Below, one piece after another: positions 7,873-15,545 of a stretch of DNA of 28,711 bases. The stretch's first letter is position 1; each line of letters opens with the position of its first letter. Both the position numbers and the translations under genes were made by a program. Under the pieces are notes generated by a model, which did no database searches, was not told the origin of the DNA, and saw nothing but the letters and a program-made list of their open reading frames with translations. The DNA comes from Hydromicrobium sp964517765 (lineage in GTDB: Bacteria; Actinomycetota; Humimicrobiia; Humimicrobiales; Humimicrobiaceae). The DNA lies in assembly GCA_964517765.1 (NCBI GenBank), contig CAZFEN010000016.1, positions 1-28,711 on the forward strand. The letters are read 5' to 3'.

Positions 7873-8643
7873 TCAAGCAACATCGATTCTTTTCATACGT
7901 AGTATCGACAAGAACACGAAAAGTATGATCAGGCAAAATGAAACGATGATTGTAGGAATCAGTGAATTATCGAAAACGTGCCCGATATCTGCTGCCTTCA
8001 AAATCAGGTAATTCGGGAAATATGCTCTTATGGTATCAAACTGATTGAAGATACTTAAACTAAATGCAAGGATAAGAACCGTAAATCCAGCAGCCAGACC
8101 TCTCCTGAACAGGCTGCTCAAATATAAAAGTATGGATAAAATTGTACAAAAATAGAGCATATACAAAAGCGATGATTCAAGTAAGATTTTTATCGAGAGT
8201 ATTCCGCCGATGAAAAACCTATCAACATATAGATAATCGATAAAGGAAGCTATCAGTATAAAAAGAGAAATCGTTATTGCATAATGAGCATATTTTGCAA
8301 GCACTATTCCCGCAGGATTTGCACCTCTGGAATAAGGGAAAACAAGTCGTTTCAGGCGGACCTCATTTGCAAGCAGTCCCATTAAAGCAAATGCTATGAC
8401 AATCATCCCGATTTGAAAGGAATCACTAAGGAAAGATTGAAAAGCATAATCGCGGGTAAAATCGGAAAATAATGCCATAGTCTCGGCAGGCATATAATTC
8501 TTTAAAAGTAAAGGGAGCAATTTCAGCATCATGGGGCCGAGCATAGCAGGCCAGAAAATAATACCGATAAATAAAACCAGGTATTTATAAGTCCTTATTG
8601 CTTCGGTTATCTCTTTTTTAAAGTAAGCTTTAAATGATTTCAT
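7873..8643 (-). CDS. ABC-2 type transporter permease (YxlG-like)
   Basis: A 256-aa protein with about six hydrophobic segments (first near residues 21-42, last near 230-248). The N-terminal KKEITEAIRTYKYLVLF element is typical of ABC-2 permeases that follow a YxlF-type ATPase. The start codon overlaps the stop of the ATPase gene by 4 bp (8640-8643), so both are translated together as one transporter. Substrate unknown; relatives are linked to bacitracin-type peptide resistance or to sigma-Y operons. Confidence 0.82.
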   Translation of the reverse strand: MKSFKAYFKKEITEAIRTYKYLVLFIGIIFWPAMLGPMMLKLLPLLLKNYMPAETMALFSDFTRDYAFQSFLSDSFQIGMIVIAFALMGLLANEVRLKRLVFPYSRGANPAGIVLAKYAHYAITISLFILIASFIDYLYVDRFFIGGILSIKILLESSLLYMLYFCTILSILLYLSSLFRRGLAAGFTVLILAFSLSIFNQFDTIRAYFPNYLILKAADIGHVFDNSLIPTIIVSFCLIILFVFLSILRMKRIDVA

Positions 8644-9545
8644 TTTTGCTTGACCATTCTCATAAAGATATCTTCCAGCGTGCTTTTCCTTATCTGGTAG
8701 CTTACGATACCGGTATTTAGTTTCGATAGTTCCTTTATGATCTCTTTTTTGGCATAATCCAAATCTTTAACATAAATGCTGATCTTACGCCCATTTTCTT
8801 TGATGTTTTCTACCCACTCCGGCTTTTTTAGTAAATTTATCTTACCTGCGGGATCTTCTTCAAACTCAACATCAAAAATTGGCTGAATATAGGATTTATA
8901 AAGTTGTGATAAGTTTTCGGTCAACAGTATTTTACCTTCGTCTATAATGCATATTTTATTGCATACTCTCTCTGCGTCATTCAATATATGTGTCGATAGA
9001 AAAATAGTAATTTTTTCATCCTTAAGACCTTCAATAAGCTCTAACATCTCCATTCTTCCTTCAGGATCCAGGGCGGATGCAGGTTCATCAAGAAAAAGGA
9101 TCTCAGGATTGCCCATGAATGCCACTGCCAGGGCAAGTCTTTGTTTCATTCCTCTTGAATATGCGCCGATACGTTTCTTTTTCTGTTTGGCCAGCTTGAC
9201 CATCTCCAGGAGTTTGCTGACATTTTTTCCCTCATAACCTATAATTTCACCAATGAATCTCAAGTATTCGTAAGCATTCATATAATCATAAAAGGTAGGA
9301 GTCTCAGGCAGGTAACCAATTGATTTTAAAATTTCTTGTTTGTTCTTCTGGAAATCTTTGCCTTTGATGATAATCTTACCGTCATTGAATTTAATAAGAC
9401 CGGTAAGAATATTCATTGTCGTGGTTTTCCCGGCACCGTTTCGTCCGATAAATCCGAATACCGAACCTTTTTCTACATCGAAACTGATAGACTTCAATGC
9501 TTCCACACGGCCGTAATTTTTTTTCAGGCCAACGACTTTAATCAT
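8640..9545 (-). CDS. ABC transporter ATP-binding protein (YxlF-like)
   Basis: A 301-aa ATPase: Walker A GRNGAGKTT at residues 34-42, Q-loop in GYLPETPTFYDYM, signature YSRGMKQRLALA (Ser-Arg-Gly-Met rather than LSGGQ, usual for the drug-type family), Walker B ILFLDEPASALDP and the H-loop LSTHIL. A roughly 90-residue C-terminal extension is typical of the DrrA/CcmA family. It overlaps the upstream small membrane gene by 8 bp and the permease by 4 bp. The three-gene order (small membrane protein, ATPase, permease) equals B. subtilis yxlE-yxlF-yxlG. Confidence 0.9.
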   Translation of the reverse strand: MIKVVGLKKNYGRVEALKSISFDVEKGSVFGFIGRNGAGKTTTMNILTGLIKFNDGKIIIKGKDFQKNKQEILKSIGYLPETPTFYDYMNAYEYLRFIGEIIGYEGKNVSKLLEMVKLAKQKKKRIGAYSRGMKQRLALAVAFMGNPEILFLDEPASALDPEGRMEMLELIEGLKDEKITIFLSTHILNDAERVCNKICIIDEGKILLTENLSQLYKSYIQPIFDVEFEEDPAGKINLLKKPEWVENIKENGRKISIYVKDLDYAKKEIIKELSKLNTGIVSYQIRKSTLEDIFMRMVKQK

Positions 9546-9783
9546 TTTCAGTTTCTTTCTTCCTGCCGACTATTAGAAAAACAATTGGACCGACGATTCC
9601 AAAGAAAACTATAATCAATATCCAGGCCCACTTTGGCAGATATACAACTTCATTTCGCGCAGCCTGCACAAGAGCAAAGATCATGAGACCGTATTCGATT
9701 ATCAGTAACGGGATAATGAAGGGCAGCATACCTAAAATTGTAGACATCATAAAATTTATATCGATTGGAGTTATTTTAATCAC
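9538..9783 (-). CDS. Small PLDc_N-type membrane protein (YxlE-like)
   Basis: An 81-aa protein with two membrane helices (about residues 16-39 and 50-72) joined by RNEVVYLPKWAW, ending in a basic tail. This is the phospholipase-D-nuclease-N-terminal-like fold of B. subtilis YxlE, and it sits directly before the YxlF/YxlG-type transporter, as in that operon. The listed start is a GTG that touches its own purine-rich AAGAGGG, so a start further in (ATG at residue 12 or 13) is possible. In B. subtilis the homologue is implicated in control of sigma-Y; here the role is unproven. Confidence 0.7.
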   Translation of the reverse strand: MIKITPIDINFMMSTILGMLPFIIPLLIIEYGLMIFALVQAARNEVVYLPKWAWILIIVFFGIVGPIVFLIVGRKKETEND

Positions 9784-9841
9784 CCTCTTGGGTAAATTTG
9801 TTATTTTTATATATTATATAATTTACAGGAGATAATTAAAG

Positions 9842-9867
9842 AATTAAATTAAGTAATTAATTTAATT
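9842..9867. repeat. AT-only 11-bp inverted repeat
   Basis: AATTAAATTAA (9842-9852), spacer GTAA, TTAATTTAATT (9857-9867). It lies between rubredoxin and the yxlE-like gene, both on the minus strand. It may be a weak terminator for rubredoxin or simply low-complexity DNA; no strong T-tract follows. Confidence 0.35.
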
Positions 9868-9934
9868 TAACTTAAACTTTATAAAATATTTAAAGAATTA
9901 TAATTTTGATGAATTATCAGATAAGTCTTACAAA

Positions 9935-10108
9935 CTAGGGTTTTTCTATTTTACAAACTTTGAATTCGGACTTGGAAGCTCCACATACGGGACATGTCCA
10001 ATCCTCGGGCAGGTTCTCAAACTCATAAGGAGGCTCCAGACCGAATTCCGGACTTTCAACTTTAACATCAAAAATATATCCGCAATCAGTACATTTCCAA
10101 TCTGCCAT
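9935..10108 (-). CDS. Rubredoxin
   Basis: A 57-aa protein, too short for many gene callers. It has the two iron-binding loops, Cys6-Thr-Asp-Cys9-Gly-Tyr and Cys39-Pro-Val-Cys42-Gly, the aromatic YIFD and the LPEDWTCPVCG block. It would bind one Fe by four Cys and carry single electrons, for example to superoxide reductase, rubrerythrin or a flavoprotein. An extra Cys52 lies near the C-terminus. An AGGTG ribosome-binding site precedes the ATG. It is a monocistronic-looking gene with its own promoter and dyad upstream; MsrB, an oxidative-damage repair enzyme, is encoded about 0.8 kb away on the other strand. Confidence 0.93.
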   Translation of the reverse strand: MADWKCTDCGYIFDVKVESPEFGLEPPYEFENLPEDWTCPVCGASKSEFKVCKIEKP

Positions 10109-10132
10109 ATTTTATTCACCTGTTAATTTTTT

Positions 10133-10157
10133 TAATTACTGGATATCAGTAATTATA
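10133..10157 (-). promoter_or_regulatory. Rubredoxin promoter -10 overlapped by a 9-bp dyad
   Basis: TAATTACTG (10133-10141), GATAT, CAGTAATTA (10147-10155) is a perfect 9-bp inverted repeat. Read on the minus strand, TATAAT (10157 down to 10152) overlaps its first arm and would be the -10. No convincing -35 was seen. The position is that of a repressor operator or a 5'-UTR hairpin. Confidence 0.45.
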
Positions 10158-10364
10158 AACAAATACATAAACTAAGTATAGCAGTTTGCCTTTTCATTCG
10201 CAGTTAAAAGAATCTGCACATTCTTTAACTTTCTGAAAAATTCTAAGAATGTTTTATTGACCAGTGTAAGTGGAAACAGTATCTCTTATTTGTTATAATT
10301 CAAAATTAGTAATGTTTAAATTCTATCGAACTTTTATTGAAATCAGAACAAATGAGGTGATTAA

Positions 10365-10859
10365 ATGGCCAGACCTACAAAATACGCAACATTAATTTGT
10401 ACCATTGTAAGTATTCTTGCACTTATTGGAATTATTATAGGAATATGGTTATCCAAACCACTTATAATAGTTATTTTTCTAATCCCTGCTACAGCCTATG
10501 AAGTTTATAGGACCGAAGGGCCTTCTACGGTATGGGCATCGTGGCTCCTGCTGATTGTGTTGATTCTGGAAATAGTATTTATTGCGGCAAACATAAGCTA
10601 TGATCTGGCATCTTTTTTCGGGGCAAGCCAGAAGGTCGTAGCGGGTTATGCTGTTCCATTAGGTGATATTAAAGTAGTAGGGCCTGCTATTATGGCTATT
10701 CTATCTATCATACTTTTTGTAAGAACCCGCGGCCGTTATACCAGATGGCTGGCAGCAGTAATCTTTATTACGTGTTTTGCCATTGTATATGCACTTAATC
10801 CGGAAATATTCAAAAATTTGGTTGGCCTGGTCATAGATAGAGGTATCGGAAGTATTTAA
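10365..10859 (+). CDS. Uncharacterised membrane protein, about five helices
   Basis: 164 aa, not recognised. Hydrophobic segments lie near residues 9-28, 30-46, 57-78, 103-119 and 124-143, with short polar loops (RTEGPSTVWAS, RTRGRYTRW). There are no Cys or His clusters or other catalytic motifs. A GAGGTG ribosome-binding site 7 nt before the ATG supports this start. TTGACC (about 10279) with TATCTC 17 nt later is a possible promoter. It is followed after 15 bp by msrB, probably in one transcript. Confidence 0.65.
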   Translation: MARPTKYATLICTIVSILALIGIIIGIWLSKPLIIVIFLIPATAYEVYRTEGPSTVWASWLLLIVLILEIVFIAANISYDLASFFGASQKVVAGYAVPLGDIKVVGPAIMAILSIILFVRTRGRYTRWLAAVIFITCFAIVYALNPEIFKNLVGLVIDRGIGSI

Positions 10860-10874
10860 AAAAATTTTTTGTAA

Positions 10875-11285
10875 ATGAAAAAAAGAAAGCTTACCGAAAA
10901 AGAAAAAAAAGTGATAATCGACAAAGGTACCGAGCTGCCGTTCAGCAGTAAATACGAAAATTTCTTCAGAGAAGGTACATATATCTGCCGGCAGTGCGGG
11001 GCACCGCTATATAGATCCGAAAGTAAATTCAAATCAGGGTGCGGCTGGCCCAGTTTCGATGACGAGATCCCGGGAGCAGTAAAGCGGTTGAAAGACAGAG
11101 ATGGAATAAGAACTGAAATCGTATGTTCCGGATGCGGTGGTCATCTGGGTCATGTATTCGAAGGAGAGGGTTTTACTTCTAAAAATACCAGACATTGCGT
11201 CAACTCCATATCAATGGATTTTATTCCTGGAAAGAAAGAGCAGCCTTCCGGTATTCATAGCCTTATTGGCCATTTCCTTAAATAA
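10875..11285 (+). CDS. msrB: Peptide-methionine (R)-S-oxide reductase MsrB
   Basis: A 136-aa enzyme that reduces methionine-R-sulfoxide in oxidised proteins. Structural zinc ligands are Cys38, Cys41, Cys84 and Cys87; GCGWPSF (Cys56 as candidate resolving residue) and the catalytic Cys108 in NTRHCVNS are all in place. The HLGHVF motif is also intact. There is no MsrA domain fused. The ribosome-binding site is poor, and it may rely on coupling to the membrane gene 15 bp upstream. Its last 31 bp overlap the 3' end of nadE on the opposite strand. Confidence 0.95.
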   Translation: MKKRKLTEKEKKVIIDKGTELPFSSKYENFFREGTYICRQCGAPLYRSESKFKSGCGWPSFDDEIPGAVKRLKDRDGIRTEIVCSGCGGHLGHVFEGEGFTSKNTRHCVNSISMDFIPGKKEQPSGIHSLIGHFLK

Positions 11286-12157
11286 TCGGATTTTTTCATA
11301 TACAGTGATACTTTTTTTATTTCTTCATCTGTTGTACCTGAAATTTGGATAATTTTATCAGCAGGATAGTCTTTTTCCAGGCAGGATAATATTAAATCAA
11401 GCTTCTTATATGATATTCCCAGCATTTCTTCATCAACCACTCCAGGTATTAAGTCAGGACTTGGCGCTTTTTCCAATATATAATCCGGTAATTTTAGATA
11501 TTCAGACAAACTGAAGACCTGAGTCTTATATAAAGATATTACAGGCATTATATCTGCAATGCTGTCACCGTATTTTACAAAAAAACCTGTAAGCCACTCG
11601 CTTTTATTTGCGCACCCAACAAGCAAATAATTGTTAAGTTCGGAGTAGTAAAATAAGATCGCGCTTCTAAGCCTGTGCTTGATTCTATAAAAAGCTATTG
11701 CTTTTGATAGCTCTTTATCGCTGCTTCCCTCAAGGTTTGCCAGGAATATATCTTTTTGCAGCTTTAAAGATAAATCTTTTCTTTTCCGATAAACATATTT
11801 TTCAATTAAACTTCTTTTAATAAAAAAAGTCGGAGGATAAAGCCTGTACGCACCTATTAAGGATAATATATAGGTTATTTTTTTATAAATGATCCTTACC
11901 CCAAGCTCCCTGGCAAGCTTTTTTGCATCGGTTATATTTTTAGGACTGGAGTCTCTTTCGGGCAGCATGACCGCAATTACATTTTCGTGACCCAATGCTT
12001 CAACACATAACTTTAAAACCAGCGCGGAATCAATCCCACCGCTTAAGCCCACTACTGCGCCCTGCCTGTTAAGGTCCTTTACGTATTTTCTTATAAAATC
12101 AATTATATTTTTTTTAGATACTTCTAAATCGAATTCAAGTAAATTATTATTTTCCAT
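11255..12157 (-). CDS. nadE: NAD+ synthetase NadE (ammonia type)
   Basis: The PP-loop SGGIDS (residues 39-44 from this start) forms the ATP pyrophosphatase site; VGCANKSEWLTGFFVKYGDSIADIMPV and PSPDLIPGVVDEEMLG are diagnostic of NadE. It amidates nicotinic acid adenine dinucleotide to NAD+ with ATP. No glutaminase domain is present, so free ammonia is the expected nitrogen source. The frame is open up to an ATG at 12280 (341 aa). I prefer the ATG at 12157 (300 aa), because the extra 41 residues look non-homologous and overlap a possible promoter (TTGATT, 17 nt, TATGCT on the minus strand, 12280-12252). An AAGGA lies 13 nt before the ATG. It ends inside the msrB 3' end, convergent. Confidence 0.88.
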   Translation of the reverse strand: MENNNLLEFDLEVSKKNIIDFIRKYVKDLNRQGAVVGLSGGIDSALVLKLCVEALGHENVIAVMLPERDSSPKNITDAKKLARELGVRIIYKKITYILSLIGAYRLYPPTFFIKRSLIEKYVYRKRKDLSLKLQKDIFLANLEGSSDKELSKAIAFYRIKHRLRSAILFYYSELNNYLLVGCANKSEWLTGFFVKYGDSIADIMPVISLYKTQVFSLSEYLKLPDYILEKAPSPDLIPGVVDEEMLGISYKKLDLILSCLEKDYPADKIIQISGTTDEEIKKVSLYMKKSDYLRKWPIRL

Positions 12158-12335
12158 ATTTTCTAAATTGTCCTTTTTATTAGCATAAAAAAATTTCTGC
12201 AGCCTCTTCCATAAAAGTCGCATCGTTCTACTTATAGATACAGTAAATATAAGCATATCGTTGGGTGGAATAGAAATCAAGGTAACGATGACTGGTATAG
12301 CCTGATATAGAAAAATGGTTTATGATATAAGAATG

Positions 12336-12363
12336 TTGTATCCTCGCCAATATTTTGTATAAT
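12336..12363 (+). promoter_or_regulatory. Promoter of the RnfB-N-like gene
   Basis: TTGTAT (12336-12341), a 16-nt spacer and TATAAT (12358-12363) lie 43 bp before the ATG at 12407. Confidence 0.5.
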
Positions 12364-12406
12364 AATCGAACTATCAAAATTGAAAAGAATATAATTTTTT
12401 TAAGAG

Positions 12407-12724
12407 ATGATAAACAACCTGACTGTTATACTAATATTCATATCAATTGCCCTTTTTCTTGGCATCTTAATAGTTGCCACATACAGCCTGCTTCCAAAGG
12501 AAAAAGATAAACCAAAAAAAGTTCAGGAAATACTGAAAATAATACCCAAGAGAGATTGCGGAGCATGTGGATATGCCGGTTGCGAAAAATATGCAGAAGC
12601 AATTGCAGAAAATCCCGAAGTTGCCTTAAAGGATAAATGCCCCTTTATGTTCAGAGATAAAGAAAAACTATCGGAACTTGAAAAAATTTTGGGTATAAAA
12701 ATCGGAAACGAAAAAAATAAATAA
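12407..12724 (+). CDS. Membrane-anchored [4Fe-4S] protein resembling the RnfB N-terminus
   Basis: 105 aa: one N-terminal membrane helix (residues 4-29), a short charged linker, then Cys-Gly-Ala-Cys-Gly-Tyr-Ala-Gly-Cys followed 17 residues later by Cys (KDKCPFM). This CxxCx4Cx(16-17)C pattern is the Fe-S domain found in RnfB and in corrinoid Fe-S proteins. Unlike RnfB it has no C-terminal 2x[4Fe-4S] ferredoxin domain, and no other rnf genes are near. It presumably holds one cluster at the cytoplasmic membrane face as an electron carrier; its partner is unknown. It has its own promoter and converges with the DUF2812 gene. Confidence 0.75.
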   Translation: MINNLTVILIFISIALFLGILIVATYSLLPKEKDKPKKVQEILKIIPKRDCGACGYAGCEKYAEAIAENPEVALKDKCPFMFRDKEKLSELEKILGIKIGNEKNK

Positions 12725-12747
12725 ATTTTTTAAAATTTAAATATTTG

Positions 12748-13347
12748 TTATTCTCTAATATCAGACTTCATTCTTTTTATTACCATAGAGACCCGTATGA
12801 TCCCATATATCATCAAACATAAAACCAGTGTCAGAAATATTGCCAGTGGTAAAGTAAAATTAATGGTCACTGCCCGGGCAGGTATATCATCCATAATCCT
12901 GCCCTTCAGTGCTTCTATAATTCTTCTGTAAAGATTGGGTAAGTTATATGCTACGGGAGCACATAATATAATAAGAAGCCAGCGAAGAGAGTTATACATT
13001 CTTATTTTTGATGTGTTATCGCTATACAGCTCTTGATTTTTATCTTTTTTTGCTTCAGTTCTAAAATAATACCAGGGTCCCATTTTTGATATATATTCCC
13101 ATCCTGCATCTTCGAATAAAGTTATATAATCGTCTATATTTTCATTTCTGATAATCTTGAAATCAAGCCGGTATATAATGTCTTCTGATTCGCCTTTTCT
13201 GAATGTATAAGTTATAAAGCCGGTATTATCGAGGTGCCATCCTTTCTTTGACATTTCGTTCAACCAGTTTTCTTCTTTTTCTGCCTGCCAGGCGAAAAAT
13301 ATCCTGGATACTGTTTTAAATCTTCTATTATCTTCATTTACTCCCAT
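12748..13347 (-). CDS. DUF2812 membrane protein, PadR partner
   Basis: 199 aa from this start. The N-terminal region has the DUF2812 pattern (FFAWQAEKEENWLNEMSKKGWHL, FEDAGWEYISKMGPWYYF). Two hydrophobic helices follow (about residues 118-136 and 163-187). The frame is open to 13380, but the ATG at 13347 has a GGAG ribosome-binding site 8 nt upstream and overlaps the PadR stop codon by 14 bp, so I prefer it. DUF2812 genes commonly sit directly behind a padR gene. Function unknown; it may be the membrane effector or sensor of the regulator. Confidence 0.78.
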   Translation of the reverse strand: MGVNEDNRRFKTVSRIFFAWQAEKEENWLNEMSKKGWHLDNTGFITYTFRKGESEDIIYRLDFKIIRNENIDDYITLFEDAGWEYISKMGPWYYFRTEAKKDKNQELYSDNTSKIRMYNSLRWLLIILCAPVAYNLPNLYRRIIEALKGRIMDDIPARAVTINFTLPLAIFLTLVLCLMIYGIIRVSMVIKRMKSDIRE

Positions 13348-13681
13348 TCTCGGCTCCTTTCTTATGCAAAAGCTTTTCACCGTTCTGTGTCATCTCCTTA
13401 AGTCTGAGTAATTCATATTTTATTAATTCTTTTCCCAGTCCGGTTATAATATAAATCTTTCTGCGGGGATTTGTTTCCCCGTATTCTCCGGGTACGATCA
13501 AGCCAGCTTTCACCAGGTTACCCAGCGCACCATATAGTGTGCCCGGACCAAGATGGATCCTGCCTTTGCTTAAACTCAATACTTCCTGCATGATCCCATA
13601 ACCGTGAAGTGGTTCTAATAATGATATTAAAATGTAAAATGTAGTTTCCGTAAGAGGAGATAGTTTTTTGATTTTATTCAT
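13334..13681 (-). CDS. PadR-family transcriptional regulator
   Basis: A 115-aa winged-helix regulator: TETTFYILISLLEPLHGYGIM (helix 1 with the conserved HGYGI), then LGPGTLYGALGNLVKAGLI (recognition helix) and the GETNPRRKIYIITGLGKE wing. A C-terminal dimerisation helix follows. PadR proteins usually repress their own operon and respond to small toxic compounds or cell-envelope stress. It is first in a two-gene operon with the DUF2812 gene, and a perfect inverted repeat lies just upstream at its predicted transcription start. Confidence 0.9.
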   Translation of the reverse strand: MNKIKKLSPLTETTFYILISLLEPLHGYGIMQEVLSLSKGRIHLGPGTLYGALGNLVKAGLIVPGEYGETNPRRKIYIITGLGKELIKYELLRLKEMTQNGEKLLHKKGAENGSK

Positions 13682-13712
13682 ATAAATCCTTCTGATATTT
13701 CTATTACGATTA

Positions 13713-13777
13713 ACGATATAACGCTAATCGTTATATCGTATGACGTTATACTAACATAATAGATAAAATGATGTCAA
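13713..13777 (-). promoter_or_regulatory. padR promoter with 11-bp inverted-repeat operator
   Basis: On the minus strand TTGACA (13777-13772), an 18-nt spacer and TAGTAT (13753-13748) form the promoter. Directly downstream is a perfect inverted repeat: ACGATATAACG (13713-13723), CTAAT, CGTTATATCGT (13729-13739). A further half-site-like ACGTTATA overlaps the -10. Binding here would block transcription start, consistent with PadR autorepression. Confidence 0.65.
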
Positions 13778-13913
13778 TACTTATATCAGAAAACTGCAGC
13801 AGTCAACATCCATCTGATAACCCGGTTGCAAATTTTTGTATTTATTGTTGTATTTGTGGTTGCTTTGATGTTGAGTTTTATAATTAGCTGTTCGATAATA
13901 TTTTAAAATAAGA

Positions 13914-14132
13914 ATGAATAGATTAAAATTATGTCAAATATTGTGTTATCAACCTGAAAAAATGAATAAAAACAGAAAAATAAATAAACTAAAAGTTCCG
14001 ATTGTTATTCTCGTAATATGGAGTATTTCTATAATTTTGGTAACAGGGCGTGATCTATTCAATAATGGAGATGCTTTTATTTCAACTAATACTTCAGGTA
14101 AACTTACATTAATAAAGAAAAATAATATATAA
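13914..14132 (+). CDS. Small one-helix membrane protein (uncertain)
   Basis: The open frame gives 72 aa, but the start may be the ATG at 13962 (56 aa), which begins with the basic stretch MNKNRKINKLK followed by one hydrophobic helix (VPIVILVIWSISIILVT) and a short polar tail. That topology suits a small membrane or exported peptide. There is no clear ribosome-binding site and no recognised family. It precedes the lipoprotein gene by 40 bp on the same strand. It may not be translated. Confidence 0.35.
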   Translation: MNRLKLCQILCYQPEKMNKNRKINKLKVPIVILVIWSISIILVTGRDLFNNGDAFISTNTSGKLTLIKKNNI

Positions 14133-14172
14133 TACGATTTAAAAAATTATAGCAGTAGGTGACATATAAAAA

Positions 14173-15243
14173 ATGAATATTAAATCTACCGGACTGAAAA
14201 TAATAATTGCAAGCATACTGATTCTGACGATGCTCGTTATATTAATTTTTTCGGGCTGTAAGCCAGAACAGGAAGTTGATAATAATGAAGCCGGTATAGA
14301 GGAAGAACCAGGTGAGGAAGAACCGGGAGATGAGCCAGGTACGGAGGAAGAACCAGACGGTGAAACCGGTACTGGTGATGAAGATATCATTAACGCATTT
14401 AATGAACTGCTGGATCAGGGGACGAGATCATATCAGCTTATTTCTTTTATTGATGAGAATATGGCAGAAATTTCATCTGAAGGTTTCGACATTTTACTTG
14501 AAAAATTAGAAATGGTACAGGAGGAAGACATACAATATTACACGGATCTATTATCTGAAGATGACTGGCAAAATAAACTTAACGCCATCTTTCACCGGGA
14601 CATCGGGTCAGAAGATCTTATAGATATTGATGACATACAGCTTAAAGAGTTGATGACAGAAATTTTCCAGGGAGGATTTAAACTCGTGGCCCTTGAAGGA
14701 TCATTTTATCCATATATTGATTATGAATTTATTAAGAAGTATTCGGAATATCTAAGCCCAATGTACTTTGATTACATCAACGTTATGGCTCTGGAATCAA
14801 ATAAAGTATTTTCCAGGGATGCGGCACTAACCATATCCTGGGACGAGCTGGCTTTAAGATTGATAAACAGTGAAGAATTTTTGCTAAACTATCCTGATGA
14901 GACTATAAGAAAAAGATCTGTAGGAGATCTTTATATGAGATACCTCAAATCTTACATAATCGGGCAGGACAATACTCTGACTTATAGTTATGAAAATAAT
15001 ACTATGTATCCCGAGGTCCTGGACAGTTATGATAAATTATTTTCGGAATACCCCGATTACGTGACAACAGACCTCATAAGGTCCTACCAGGAAATACTGG
15101 CGGGGACAGACAATACTATAAATGAATCTGTTTTTGAAGAAATAAATGGAATCTATAGAGAAGCTGTTCTTTCCTTTGAGCTTGACTCGCCTCTGCTTTT
15201 ACTGGAAGGTATCAGAAATACATATTATCAGACTATTCTTTAG
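14173..15243 (+). CDS. Lipoprotein of unknown function, possibly truncated by TAG
   Basis: 356 aa, not recognised. The signal peptide (residues 1-28) ends in the lipobox IFSG-Cys29, so it is probably lipid-anchored outside the cell. Residues 34-68 are a low-complexity Glu/Pro/Gly linker of the E-P-G-E-E type, then a helix-rich acidic domain without Cys. An AGGTGA lies about 11 nt before the ATG. Oddity: after the TAG (15241-15243) the same frame stays open for 32 further codons with protein-like composition and ends at TAA 15340-15342. This suggests a nonsense mutation, sequencing error or readthrough. Confidence 0.75.
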   Translation: MNIKSTGLKIIIASILILTMLVILIFSGCKPEQEVDNNEAGIEEEPGEEEPGDEPGTEEEPDGETGTGDEDIINAFNELLDQGTRSYQLISFIDENMAEISSEGFDILLEKLEMVQEEDIQYYTDLLSEDDWQNKLNAIFHRDIGSEDLIDIDDIQLKELMTEIFQGGFKLVALEGSFYPYIDYEFIKKYSEYLSPMYFDYINVMALESNKVFSRDAALTISWDELALRLINSEEFLLNYPDETIRKRSVGDLYMRYLKSYIIGQDNTLTYSYENNTMYPEVLDSYDKLFSEYPDYVTTDLIRSYQEILAGTDNTINESVFEEINGIYREAVLSFELDSPLLLLEGIRNTYYQTIL

Positions 15244-15545
15244 AAAAATGGTTATGTTATTTTAATAAACGGAGAATTTCCAGATGGTACCGAAAGAACA
15301 CTTACCTTCGGAATTGAAGATAATCATTTTATTAAATACTAAATGATATATCATGGGGAAGAAACCGCTGAGAAAGTCGGCTTCCGCGAAGTGGCATATC
15401 TAATTTCCAGATGTCTAAATATTTTCTTAAGTGTAAAAGGACTTTGTCATTGTAAATATAATCGATTCTCAATATAGCTATAGCTGAATTAATTATAAAA
15501 TAAATTTATTCTATATATATTTTTGGTTATAATAAGAAGCCTACG
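15244..15545 (+). other. Spacer with an in-frame continuation of the lipoprotein ORF
   Basis: No full gene. 15244-15342 reads on in the lipoprotein frame (32 codons including NGEFPDGTERTLTFGIED, then TAA). A second open stretch in the same frame begins with ATG at 15343 (MIYHGEETAEKVGFREV...) and stops after 44 codons; it may be further eroded coding sequence. The last 70 bp are AT-rich and probably hold the promoter of the next gene. Confidence 0.4.

Noticed and set aside
12158..12280. N-terminal extension of nadE up to the ATG at 12280
   Set aside because: The 41 extra residues do not look like NadE and contain a plausible promoter; the ATG at 12157 is preferred.
13348..13380. Longer start for the DUF2812 gene
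   Set aside because: It lacks a ribosome-binding site, whereas the ATG at 13347 has GGAG at good spacing and a normal overlap with padR.
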